Source: Acidobacteriota bacterium (GTDB lineage: Bacteria; Acidobacteriota; Terriglobia; Acidiferrales; 2-02-FULL-67-57). Taken from it: a stretch of DNA of 55,714 nt. A program made the translations under genes and the position numbers. Below are positions 28,425 through 37,366 of the stretch, one piece after another. Location of the stretch: assembly GCA_016210855.1 (NCBI GenBank), contig JACQTJ010000021.1, positions 1 to 55,714 of the forward strand, written 5' to 3'. The first letter of the stretch is position 1. Each line of letters opens with the position of its first letter. The notes beneath the pieces were generated by a model. The model was not told where the DNA came from, ran no database searches, and saw only the letters and a program-made list of their open reading frames with translations.

Positions 28425-30035
28425 CTACGTGTCGCTGAGAAGGCGGTTGAGTTCTGAGAGGGCCACGTTAACCCGGGAGGCGATTGCTTGGAAAACTTCA
28501 CCAGTCGTTGCGCTGCCGTATAACCCTAGCTGGTTCATTACGCGTTGTAATTCTTGCGGGTCTATTCGGTGGACTGCTCCACCTGATGACCGAAGCTGCT
28601 GCAGGAGGCGGAGCGGTTTGACAATTGCTGTAGAGTCATGCTTGCCAGCAAACTGTTCGCCAAGGAACAGGTCAAGGACACTAAGAGGCGGCACGGGCTG
28701 ACCTTTCTCGTCGCAGAGGGTAGACCGGTCTTTGACAAGCTGCGTCAGCTTCTTCACAGCAATTGAGTCTTGGAGGAGTTTGCACAGGTTGAGGAGTTGA
28801 TCGTTGAGTTCCTGTTGTTCGTTCGTAACAGGTTGATGCAGGGTCTTGAGGATATCCACCTGTCTCGGGTCCAGGTCAAGGAAAAGAGGGAAGCCGTGCT
28901 TCGCTTTGAACTGTTCGTTGATATCTGAACGCAGCCTAGTGATCTTGTGCTCTATCCGTTCCAAGTCCACGAACTGGGCTTGCATCTGCGTGGCCCAGAA
29001 CTCGCCGCTCAGCTTACCCACGGGGGCGGCGTTATGTGCCTTCCAGTGGAGCTGTTCTTCGTGTGGGAGATGTCCTAAGTCGCCTAGCCATACATGAACA
29101 TACCCTTCATTGTTGATGCCATAGGATATCCCCCAGAAATGAAGGTCTCGAATGTAGCCAGGCTCTACTGTATAGCGCCTAGGGTTGTCATAGTATTTCT
29201 TCAAGACTCGTAGCTCGAAGAAGACAGGCGTCAAGAACTCCTGCCCACTGCACGGCAGTAGTTTGGGGTCGCCGCTTTGTGGGTCGCGACCAACTACGAA
29301 CTCGGCGTACTCACGTTTCTCGTCGTTTGAACTCCGACTATCGGGATGTGCAGGTTTCGAGTAGCCATGAAGAAGATCCTTTCCAAGTATCCTCCCCACA
29401 GTTCTTGGCCCCTGAAGGCCCGGCACGGTGGAGACGGACACCAAGAAGTTGCTTTCGTCGATCTTGGGCTTCCACTGACCGGAAAGTGCTTCGTGCTTCC
29501 CCACGATTTGGCGGCGGTGGTCATGAAATCTGACCAGAACGGCCTTACGTGCAGCCAGAAAATCCTTCAGTTGATGAGCACGCACAAGGACTCTGTTTGG
29601 TGACAACCGAATAACCACCTCTTCGGTCACAGGATCGATAAGCTCCTGTTCCCGTTCGTAAAGATTGTGGTACAAGAGAAACTCCTGCAACACATCGAAC
29701 CTGGCCGGGTATATGCCGTGGAAGTTTCTCCGGATTATGAAGGCCTTTACTGGATAGTCCGGCGTGCTGCCGTCGGGCGAGTACACTGGACGGCCTCCGT
29801 AGAGGCCCAGGAAGGCAGGATATCCACTCGGGTGAATTGGTCCCCATTCGGGACTCTTCAGGACTGATGTCAGGTTTTTCTTTGTGCGCCGCAGAATTCC
29901 GCTACCCATGTGGAAATCGCCGTGACTGGAGTCATCGCTTTGAGCCACTGTTATCCAATCTCCCATCTCCCGGCCGCTAGCTAGCCAATCGCGGAAGCGA
30001 AGATAATCGAGTGGTTGTTGCTCCGTCACGTTCAT
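28425..30035 (-). CDS. 536-aa protein of unknown function
   Basis: Long lower-GC ORF MNVTEQQPLDYLRFRDWLASG...; stop 1 nt before pheT ATG; no family recognised. Confidence 0.72.
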   Translation of the reverse strand: MNVTEQQPLDYLRFRDWLASGREMGDWITVAQSDDSSHGDFHMGSGILRRTKKNLTSVLKSPEWGPIHPSGYPAFLGLYGGRPVYSPDGSTPDYPVKAFIIRRNFHGIYPARFDVLQEFLLYHNLYEREQELIDPVTEEVVIRLSPNRVLVRAHQLKDFLAARKAVLVRFHDHRRQIVGKHEALSGQWKPKIDESNFLVSVSTVPGLQGPRTVGRILGKDLLHGYSKPAHPDSRSSNDEKREYAEFVVGRDPQSGDPKLLPCSGQEFLTPVFFELRVLKKYYDNPRRYTVEPGYIRDLHFWGISYGINNEGYVHVWLGDLGHLPHEEQLHWKAHNAAPVGKLSGEFWATQMQAQFVDLERIEHKITRLRSDINEQFKAKHGFPLFLDLDPRQVDILKTLHQPVTNEQQELNDQLLNLCKLLQDSIAVKKLTQLVKDRSTLCDEKGQPVPPLSVLDLFLGEQFAGKHDSTAIVKPLRLLQQLRSSGGAVHRIDPQELQRVMNQLGLYGSATTGEVFQAIASRVNVALSELNRLLSDT

Positions 30036-30085
30036 AAATACTGGCTTGAAAACACAAACGTGTCACACACTACCGGTTGCAGCCT

Positions 30086-30343
30086 TCATTTCTTCCGTCC
30101 GAGCGTGAAGATAAGCGGGATGCCCACCAGCAGGCCGGGGACGGCGAGCAGCAGGAAAGTGCTGCCGTCGCGGGCCCAGACGAACTGGTAGGTAACCATT
30201 GGCGCGGGGAGTTCCTCCCGGGCCACCTTGGCCTTGGTGCGATCCCACAGGCCGGGCTCCTCGACGTGGCGAGCAGCGTAGGCGAAAGCAAAGGCCAGCC
30301 AGGCGGCCAGGAGCCACACCACAATCAGTTGCTTCTTGTTCAT
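30086..30343 (-). CDS. Small two-TM membrane protein
   Basis: MNKKQLIVVWLLAAWLAFAFAYAA...TFLLLAVPGLLVGIPLIFTLGRKK. Confidence 0.65.
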   Translation of the reverse strand: MNKKQLIVVWLLAAWLAFAFAYAARHVEEPGLWDRTKAKVAREELPAPMVTYQFVWARDGSTFLLLAVPGLLVGIPLIFTLGRKK

Positions 30344-30408
30344 GCCGTTTTCTTCCCTGACGGCGAGGGGCAAGCCTTTGCCTTGCCCAAGCGGCCGTCG
30401 GACTTATT

Positions 30409-30514
30409 TGTCATTCTGAGCGGAGCCCCTGCGCCGAGAAACGGTTCAGGTTCAAGTTCGCGGGGGGAGCGAAGAATCTCAGTCTGAGATGCTTCGCTTC
30501 GCTCAGCATGACAG
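30409..30514. repeat. Dispersed palindromic repeat, copy 5
   Basis: TGTCATTCTGAGCGGAGC...GAAGAATCTCAG...CTGAGATGCTTCGCTTCGCTCAGCATGACAG. Confidence 0.82.
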
Positions 30515-30540
30515 ATTGTCCGATTGGGCATGGCAACTCC

Positions 30541-31683
30541 TTAGCGCCGGAACTGGTTCAGGAAGCGGACGTCGTTCTGGAAGAAGAGCTGCAAGTCGTC
30601 CACGCCGTGCTTCACCATGGCGAAGCGCTCCACCCCCATGCCGAAGGCGAAGCCCGAGAGTTGGCCCGGGTCGTAGCCCACAAAACCATAGACGGCCGGG
30701 TCCACCATGCCGGCGCCGAAGAGCTCGATCCAACCCGTGTGCTTGCAGACCCGGCAGCCCGAGCCTTTGCAGATCGAGCAGCTGGCGGCCAGGTCGGCCG
30801 AGGGCTCGGTGAAGGGGAAGTAGCTGGCCGCGAAGCGGGTCTTCGTCTCCGGCCCGAAGAACTCCCGCAAGAAGTACTCCATCGTCCCCTTGAACTCACA
30901 GAAGGTGATGTCGCGGTCCACGGCCAGCCCCTCGACCTGGTGGAACATAAAGGAGTGGGTGGCGTCGGGATTGTCGCGCCGGTAGGTCTTGCCGGGCACG
31001 ACCACGCGCACCGGCGGCTTCTGCTTCTCCATGGTGCGGATCTGGACCGGCGAGGTGTGCGTGCGCAGCAGCAGGAACTGCTTCGGGTCGCTCCGCTGTC
31101 CGCGGAGCTCCGCGGGCAGGGCGCTGGCGGGGGCGTCCAGGTAGAAGGTGTCCATCGTGTCCCGGGCCGGGTGGTGTTCGGGGAGGTTGAGGGCTTCGAA
31201 GTTGTAATAGTCGGTCTCTACCTCCGGCCCTTCCACCACGGAAAAACCGATGCGGGCGAAGATGTCGCAGATCTCCTCGATGGTTTGGGTGATTAAATGG
31301 CGCGCCCCCCGGCGAACGGCCAGTCCGGGGAGGCTGAAGTCGAGCGCTTCGGCGGTCGTGGCCGGCGCTGCCTCAAGCTGCCGCTTGCGCTCCGCCAGGG
31401 CCTGCTCGACATGCGCCCGCAGCGCGTTCAGTTGTTTGCCGACTTCAGGCTTGAGGTCGGCCCCGGCCGGGAGCAGCCAGTTGTTCTTGACCTGGGTGAG
31501 GACGCCTTTCTTGCGGCCCAGCCAATGGTCGCGCATGCCCTGCCAGGATTCGGGGCTGTCGGTGCGGGCGAGTCCCCACTCGAAGGCCGCCCGCAAGCCA
31601 GCGAAGAGTGCCTCCAGGCTCGCGGGGGAAGAGACACCCAGCTCGCGCAATGTCTTACTGCTCTTGCCAACGAGGTCAGTCAT
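30541..31683 (-). CDS. pheS: Phenylalanine--tRNA ligase alpha subunit
   Basis: FSVVEGPEVETDYYNFEALNLPEHHPARDTMDTFYL, RTHTSPVQIRTM, FHQVEGLAVD, GFAFGMGVERFAMVKHGVDDLQLFFQND. Confidence 0.97.
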   Translation of the reverse strand: MTDLVGKSSKTLRELGVSSPASLEALFAGLRAAFEWGLARTDSPESWQGMRDHWLGRKKGVLTQVKNNWLLPAGADLKPEVGKQLNALRAHVEQALAERKRQLEAAPATTAEALDFSLPGLAVRRGARHLITQTIEEICDIFARIGFSVVEGPEVETDYYNFEALNLPEHHPARDTMDTFYLDAPASALPAELRGQRSDPKQFLLLRTHTSPVQIRTMEKQKPPVRVVVPGKTYRRDNPDATHSFMFHQVEGLAVDRDITFCEFKGTMEYFLREFFGPETKTRFAASYFPFTEPSADLAASCSICKGSGCRVCKHTGWIELFGAGMVDPAVYGFVGYDPGQLSGFAFGMGVERFAMVKHGVDDLQLFFQNDVRFLNQFRR

Positions 31684-31812
31684 AGGAGTGTGCTGAGCCC
31701 CGAGGCCCCTGCCGCGGGGCGTTGGATTCGGCAGTTTACACGAGAGAATCCAAAGCTCAAAGACACCCCGAGCCCTGAGGTCAACTGGAGATTGGGGGTC
31801 AGGGGGCTCCGG

Positions 31813-32175
31813 TTAGACCGGAGCGGAGGCCTGCTTGGCAGTGGCCGCCAGGGCCGCAAAACCCTGGGGGTCGCGCACGGCGATATCGGCCAGCACCTTG
31901 CGGTCGAGTTCGATGCCGGCCTGGCGCAGGCCGTCCATCAGGCGCGCATAGTTCAGGTCGTGCTCGCGGGCGGCGGCGTTCAGCCGCACGATCCAGAGGC
32001 TGCGGAACTCGCGCTTCTTCCGGCGCCGGTGGCGGAAGGCGAACTCCATCGCCCGCCGCACCGCCAGCCGGGCCTGCCGGTGCAGCTTCGATTTGGTCAG
32101 GAAGTAGCCCTTGGCCTGCCGGAGAATCTTCTTCCGGCGGCGGGCGCGCTTGAAACCTCGTTTGACTCGGGCCAT
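31813..32175 (-). CDS. rplT: 50S ribosomal protein L20
   Basis: [25 protein letters not shown]...[22 protein letters not shown]. Confidence 0.97.
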   Translation of the reverse strand: MARVKRGFKRARRRKKILRQAKGYFLTKSKLHRQARLAVRRAMEFAFRHRRRKKREFRSLWIVRLNAAAREHDLNYARLMDGLRQAGIELDRKVLADIAVRDPQGFAALAATAKQASAPV

Positions 32176-32194
32176 GAGTGCGGTCCGGTCCTTT

Positions 32195-32401
32195 CTACAT
32201 CTTCTTCCAGTAGGGCAGCAGGCGCTTGACCTGAGCCTGATCGGCCTCGCTCACCCCCACCGTCCGGCCCAGGGCCCGCTTGCGCTTGCGCCCCTTGCCG
32301 GTCAGCAGGTGTCTCACGTAGGCCTGGCCCCGCAGGAACTTTCCTCGCCCGGTCTTGCGGACTCGCTTGGCCGTGCCCCGGTGGGTCTTCAGCTTAGGCA
32401 T
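32195..32401 (-). CDS. rpmI: 50S ribosomal protein L35
   Basis: [36 protein letters not shown]. Confidence 0.96.
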   Translation of the reverse strand: MPKLKTHRGTAKRVRKTGRGKFLRGQAYVRHLLTGKGRKRKRALGRTVGVSEADQAQVKRLLPYWKKM

Positions 32402-32954
32402 TGGCGGCTTCGCTCGAAGCGGCGGGCTTGCCCGACTCCGGCTTCGACGGCCGCTTGCCGGATTGCGCCTTGGGGGCCAGCACGGTGATCATCGCCCGGC
32501 CTTCCATGTAAGGCCGAATCTCCGGAGCGCCGTACTCGGCGACTTCGCCGATCAGCTTCTCCAGCTTCTGCCGCCCCAGGTTGGCGTGGGCGATCTCCCG
32601 GCCCCGGAACATCATCACCAGCTTCACCTTGTCGCCCTCCTCCAGGAACCGCACCACGTGGTTCTTCTTGAACTCGTAGTCGTGCTGGTCGGTGCGGGGA
32701 CGCAGCTTGACCTCTTTGATGCGGATGCCCTTCTGGTGCTTGCGCTGCTCATGGAGCTTTTTGTTGAGCTCGTAGAGGTACTTGCCGTAGTCCATGATTT
32801 TGCAAACCGGCGGCACGGCGGTGGGGGAGATTTCCACCAGGTCGAGTCCCCGGTCGCGGGCCAACTTCACGGCTTCGTGCGGGGGCAGGACGCCGATTTG
32901 CTGGCCGGTTTCGTCAATCAAGCGGACTTCGCGAGTGCGAATCCGCTCATTCAC
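32394..32954 (-). CDS. infC: Translation initiation factor IF-3 (start uncertain; see finding)
   Basis: NERIRTREVRLIDETGQQIGVLP...PPVCKIMDYGKYLYE...RGREIAHANLG; GTG at 32954, or possibly ACG at 32981. Confidence 0.95.
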   Translation of the reverse strand: MNERIRTREVRLIDETGQQIGVLPPHEAVKLARDRGLDLVEISPTAVPPVCKIMDYGKYLYELNKKLHEQRKHQKGIRIKEVKLRPRTDQHDYEFKKNHVVRFLEEGDKVKLVMMFRGREIAHANLGRQKLEKLIGEVAEYGAPEIRPYMEGRAMITVLAPKAQSGKRPSKPESGKPAASSEAANA

Positions 32955-33168
32955 CCGCAGGCTTCGGTTCGATACGCTCGTAGCTCAGCCTCCTAAAAAA
33001 AGAGTCACCCGCGCCGCACGCCCCCTCGCCGCCAGACTCAGACGGCTGGGGGCAAGTCCGCGAGCTTGCCAGAGACGGCAGGCGCGGCTTCGGTCGGCCC
33101 GGGTGTCATCAATTCTCCCCCGCGCGGCGCTTCACCTCCCCGCTCCGCGCGGGCGCAGAAAGGCGGAC

Positions 33169-33174
33169 AGTATA
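33169..33174 (-). promoter_or_regulatory. Putative -10 element of the infC operon promoter
   Basis: Minus strand TATACT in TGCTATACTGTCC upstream of a roughly 200-nt infC leader. Confidence 0.4.
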
Positions 33175-33198
33175 GCACATTCGGGCAGGGAGCAAGGG

Positions 33199-35139
33199 CT
33201 AGGTCTCGACCGCCCGGGTCTCGACCCGGCGGGCGAGCTCTCGCTGGAACTCGGCCAACGGCTGCGGCCCCAGGTCGCCCCGGCTGCGGGAGCGGACGCT
33301 GACGGTTCCGGCTTCCTTTTCCTTCTGGCCGCAGATGAGCATGTAGGGAATCTTTTGCAGCTGGGCGTCGCGGATCTTGGCCTGGAGCTTTTCGTTGCGG
33401 GCGTCGAGCTCAACCCGGAAGCCGTCGGCGCGCAACTGGTCGGCCACCTGGCCGCCGTAGTCGGCCGCTTTCTCGCTCACCGGCAGCACCACCACCTGCA
33501 CCGGGGCCAGCCACACCGGGAAGGCGCCCGCGTAATGCTCGATCAGGACGCCAAAGAAGCGCTCCACCGACCCCCACAGGGCCCGGTGCACCATCACCGG
33601 ACGATGGAAGGCGCCGTCGGCGGCGGTGTACTTCAGATCGAAGCGCTCCGGGAGGTTGAAGTCGAACTGGATGGTCGAAAGTTGCCAGGGACGCCCAATG
33701 GCATCCACCAGCTTGACGTCAATCTTCGGGCCGTAGAAGACGGCCTCGCCTTGCATGCGCTTGAAGAGGAGGCCCATGTGGTTCAGGGTCGAGAGCAGCG
33801 CCCCCTCGGCCCGCTCCCAGTCTTCCACTTTGCCGGCGTAGTGCTCCGGACGAGCGGGGTCGCGGACGGAAAGCTCCACTTCGAAGCGCTCGAAGCCGAA
33901 GGTCTTCAGGGCGTCCAGGGCGAACTGGACGCAGCCGCGGATTTCGCCTTCCACCTGGTCCGGGGTGCAGAAGATGTGGGCGTCGTCCACGGTAAAGCCG
34001 CGCACCCGCAGCAGCCCGTGCACCACGCCCGAGCGCTCGTAGCGATAGACGGTGCCGAGCTCGGCCAGCCGCAGCGGCAGTTCCCGGTAGCTGCGCCGGC
34101 GGTCGCGGTAGATGAGGATGTGGCCCGGACAGTTCATGGGCTTGAGCTGGTAAGGGGCCTTTTCGACCTCCATCCCCGGGAACATATTCTCCTGGTACCA
34201 GTTCAGGTGCCCGCTGGTCTTCCACAACTCCTGCCGCATCACGTGCGGGGTGAAAACCAGCTGGTAGCCACGGCGCCGGTACTCGGCCCGCAGCCAGTCC
34301 TCCATCAAGGTACGCACCAGGCCGCCCTTGGGGTGCCAGAAGATCAGACCCGGCCCGGCTTCTGGCTGCAGGCTGAAGAGGTCGAGCTCCGGCCCGAGCT
34401 TGCGGTGGTCGCGGCGCCGGGCTTCTTCGAGCCGGTGCAGGAAGTCGTCGAGCTCGGCCTGGGAGGGGAAGCTGGTGCCGTAGATGCGCTGCATCTGCGG
34501 ATTGCCCTCGACGCCTTTCCAATAGGCGCCCGCCACGGAAAGCAGCTTGAATGCCTTGATCCGCCCGGCGGAGGGGATGTGCGGGCCGCGGCAAAAGTCA
34601 ACAAACTTGCCGGTGACGTAGACGCTGACTTCGTTGCCCACGCCCTTCTCCCGGATGAACTCGCACTTGAAGTCTTGCTGCTGCTCGGCGTAAAAGCGCA
34701 GGCACTCTTCCCGCGGCATCATGCGGCGCTCGAAGGGCAGGTCGCGGTCACGCAGCTCCGCCATCTTCCGCTCGATTTTCTCCAGGTCCTCCGGGGTAAA
34801 GGGCTGCTCGCGGTAGAACTCGTAGAAGAAGCCCTGGTCGGTGGGCGGACCCACGCCCAGCTTCACCTCCGGGAAGAGCTCGAGCACCGCTGCAGCCAGC
34901 AAGTGCGCGGAGCTGTGGCGGAAAACGAACATCCCCTCGGGGTCGTCCGGGGTCAGGAAGTTCAAGGGGGTATCGCGCTCGAGCGGCTGGTTGAGGTCAA
35001 TCAGCTCGCCGTTCGCCCGGGCCACGATGGCCTGCTCGGCCAGGCGGGTGTTCAGCTTCTTCAACACCTCAAGCGGCGTCGTGCGCTTGCGGACCTGCTC
35101 GACCTGCCCGTCCGGCAGCGTGATTTTGATGGTATCCAT
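33199..35139 (-). CDS. thrS: Threonine--tRNA ligase
   Basis: FVFRHSSAHLLAAAV, GVGPPTDQGFFYEF, MNCPGHILIYRDRRRSYRELPLRLAELGTVYRYERSGVVHGLLRVRGFTVDDAHIFC. Confidence 0.98.
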   Translation of the reverse strand: MDTIKITLPDGQVEQVRKRTTPLEVLKKLNTRLAEQAIVARANGELIDLNQPLERDTPLNFLTPDDPEGMFVFRHSSAHLLAAAVLELFPEVKLGVGPPTDQGFFYEFYREQPFTPEDLEKIERKMAELRDRDLPFERRMMPREECLRFYAEQQQDFKCEFIREKGVGNEVSVYVTGKFVDFCRGPHIPSAGRIKAFKLLSVAGAYWKGVEGNPQMQRIYGTSFPSQAELDDFLHRLEEARRRDHRKLGPELDLFSLQPEAGPGLIFWHPKGGLVRTLMEDWLRAEYRRRGYQLVFTPHVMRQELWKTSGHLNWYQENMFPGMEVEKAPYQLKPMNCPGHILIYRDRRRSYRELPLRLAELGTVYRYERSGVVHGLLRVRGFTVDDAHIFCTPDQVEGEIRGCVQFALDALKTFGFERFEVELSVRDPARPEHYAGKVEDWERAEGALLSTLNHMGLLFKRMQGEAVFYGPKIDVKLVDAIGRPWQLSTIQFDFNLPERFDLKYTAADGAFHRPVMVHRALWGSVERFFGVLIEHYAGAFPVWLAPVQVVVLPVSEKAADYGGQVADQLRADGFRVELDARNEKLQAKIRDAQLQKIPYMLICGQKEKEAGTVSVRSRSRGDLGPQPLAEFQRELARRVETRAVET

Positions 35140-35343
35140 GGCCGCTCAGTCTCGCCCCACCAGGCGCAGAAACCATAAAACTAACAGACGCCCGCCCGCA
35201 GCGTCAAATCGAGCTGCCCGGCAGAGGAGCCCTACGCCGCGACCGAGATGCGTCCGGAGACGCGTCCGGACGCATGAGAAAGCCTTTCCAGGAGAAGCGG
35301 GCGAGGCCCCAGGGCAACGCCTGGACCCTAGCCAGCGCCTTGT

Positions 35344-35396
35344 TTGTCATTCCGAGCGCAGCCCGCAGCGCAGGCGAGGAATCTGCTTGTCACGGT
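35344..35396. repeat. Partial palindromic repeat (half element), copy 6
   Basis: TGTCATTCCGAGCGCAGC...GCGAGGAATCTGCTTGTCACGG. Confidence 0.6.
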
Positions 35397-35467
35397 GCTA
35401 GTTGCAGTGGGCTCGACATTAACGGTTTGCCTGGGGGGCAAACCGGCCGTGCTAGAATCCGCCCCCC

Positions 35468-36385
35468 ATGAGGTTGGGCACCTGCTCGCTGGCGTTGCTC
35501 CTGGCAGCCTGCCTGGTCACGGCAGCCGCAGAAGAGCCGAAGCCGCCGATGCAGGTCATCCTGCTTGGCACCGGTTACCCGCGGCCCGACCCGGAGCGCG
35601 CCGGCCCCGCTACCGCGCTTGTGGTCGGCGAGAAGCTCTTCATTGTGGATGCCGGCCGCGGCGTCGTCCTGCGCTTGGCCGCTGCCGAGCTGCCCGCCGC
35701 CTGCGGCGTGGCCGGGAGCAAGTGCTTGCGCGCCGTCTTCCTCACTCACCTGCACTCCGATCACACCAGCGGCCTGCCCGACCTGTTCACCACGAGTTGG
35801 ATCTTCGGCCGGCACCAGCCCCTTGAGCTTTACGGCCCGAAGGGCACAAAGGAGATGGCCGCGGCGCTGGAGAAGTTTTTCGCCGCCGACATCCGCATTC
35901 GCCGCGACCTCACCGAAATGCATCCCGGCGCCGGCACCACCCTCAACGCGCACACCCTCAAGGAAGGCGTGGTCTACGAGGACTCGGACGTCCGCATCAC
36001 CGCCTTCGCCGTGGACCACCGGCCCGTCGTGCCGGTCTTCGGCTACCGCTTCGATAGCGGAGGGAAAAGCGTCGTGATCTCCGGCGATACTCGCCCCAGT
36101 GAGAATCTAATCAAGCACGCCAAAGGCGCCGACATCCTCATCCACGAGGCTTACTTACCGGAGCACTTTGACCGCGTGGACACGCCCGAAGTGGCCGCGC
36201 GCCTCAAGGCTTACCACTCGAGCGCCGAAGAAGCCGGCCAGGTGGCTGCCCAGGCCGGCGTGAAGCTCCTGGTGCTCACGCACTTGGTTCCCGGCGAGAC
36301 CGAAAGCGAGCGAGTCTTCCTCGAGCGCGCCGGCAAACACTTTAAGGGCAAGATCGTCGTCGGCCGCGACCTGCTGCGGTTCTGA
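35468..36385 (+). CDS. Secreted MBL-fold metallo-hydrolase (RNase Z-like)
   Basis: Signal peptide; VILLGTGYPRPDPERAGPATALVV, FLTHLHSDHTSGLPDL, VVISGDTRPSENLIKHAKGADILIHEAY, LVLTHLVPGE. Confidence 0.9.
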   Translation: MRLGTCSLALLLAACLVTAAAEEPKPPMQVILLGTGYPRPDPERAGPATALVVGEKLFIVDAGRGVVLRLAAAELPAACGVAGSKCLRAVFLTHLHSDHTSGLPDLFTTSWIFGRHQPLELYGPKGTKEMAAALEKFFAADIRIRRDLTEMHPGAGTTLNAHTLKEGVVYEDSDVRITAFAVDHRPVVPVFGYRFDSGGKSVVISGDTRPSENLIKHAKGADILIHEAYLPEHFDRVDTPEVAARLKAYHSSAEEAGQVAAQAGVKLLVLTHLVPGETESERVFLERAGKHFKGKIVVGRDLLRF

Positions 36386-36403
36386 GCCTTCCCTTTCTTG
36401 GCC

Positions 36404-36511
36404 TGTCATCCCGAGCGCAGCGAGGGATCTGCTTTTCCGGGCAAGCAGATTCCTCGCCGCCCCTTCGACTTCGCTCAGGGCAAGCAAGGCAGGCAAGGGC
36501 TCGGAATGACA
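36404..36511. repeat. Dispersed palindromic repeat, copy 7 (GGATCTGCTT-type)
   Basis: TGTCATCCCGAGCGCAGCGAGGGATCTGCTTTTCC...GCAAGCAGATTCCTCG...CTCGGAATGACA. Confidence 0.83.
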
Positions 36512-36541
36512 AACAGAGACGAAGGGATAGCCGTAGAGCGG

Positions 36542-36817
36542 TTATGAAGGTGGAAGCAAGCCTTTCTGTCTGAGGATCTCAATGTATCCTTGCCGATCGA
36601 GAGGGCACGCCACAAGCTGCCGAAATTGTTCTTCATTAAGCCGAAGTTGCTGTCGTATTAAGTGAGGTGTCTTTCCCTTAAGCTCGCCTTTCCCGTGGGA
36701 GCGCTTGGTCATGAGAATGCGCCTGCCTTCATGCACGAACCAAGCAAGTTTGTCCCTTGCTTCTCGGATTTCCATTCCGAGCTTCCCGAATGCGCGATCT
36801 ATGTCGGCGGCCTTCAC
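36542..36817 (-). CDS. Small HicA-like protein (putative toxin)
   Basis: ILMTKRSHGKGELKGKTPHLIRQQLRL; third gene of a low-GC operon. Confidence 0.4.
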   Translation of the reverse strand: MKAADIDRAFGKLGMEIREARDKLAWFVHEGRRILMTKRSHGKGELKGKTPHLIRQQLRLNEEQFRQLVACPLDRQGYIEILRQKGLLPPS

Positions 36818-36820
36818 GGA

Positions 36821-37366
36821 CTAGTTCTCGCAAACGAGGTTGGATAGTATGCGGAGGTGCTTTGCTGGAAGCGGGCCAAGCGTTTCGGCTGACTGGCGCA
36901 GTTGCAGATAATACTCTACAAACGTTTGCTTGAGGTCAGCGAGCGCCTCGAATTCGGTTTCTCCTTCTCCAAAAACTTCACATTCATAGTATGTGGCGGT
37001 AACGATTCCTTCGCTGTGCTCGATGACGACGAGAATCGGCCGGTTTAACACGAAAGCTTCGTCCAGAGTCTCAACCGGAACAATCTTTGCTGGAGTCCGT
37101 TGCCCCTTGCTAAGGCCAAGCTCATTTTTGATCGCAGTGCACGTTTCAGCAACAGCTTCGATTCTTGAAACGGCTTCCTTGAGTAATGCTCGTTCTTCTC
37201 CGCCCCAAAGCCGGACAGTCTCTAGGACGCTGACGATCATTTGCGCGCGCTCATCATCAAGGGGCTCGTGCTCAGGGTCCACAAAAGTTCGTGTGCGTCG
37301 CTCACGCGCGTACAGGAAGCGATCCACAACAAAGGGCGGAATGGGTTGCATTTGCCTAGTTCTCAC
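36821..37366 (-). CDS. Protein with HicB-like domain
   Basis: VTATYYECEVFGEGETEFEALADLKQTFVEYYLQL resembles the HicB-like partial RNase H fold. Confidence 0.45.
   Translation of the reverse strand: MRTRQMQPIPPFVVDRFLYARERRTRTFVDPEHEPLDDERAQMIVSVLETVRLWGGEERALLKEAVSRIEAVAETCTAIKNELGLSKGQRTPAKIVPVETLDEAFVLNRPILVVIEHSEGIVTATYYECEVFGEGETEFEALADLKQTFVEYYLQLRQSAETLGPLPAKHLRILSNLVCEN

Noticed and set aside
32794-35178. 794-aa plus-strand ORF
   Set aside because: Antisense shadow of thrS and the infC leader in high-GC DNA; no recognisable domain.
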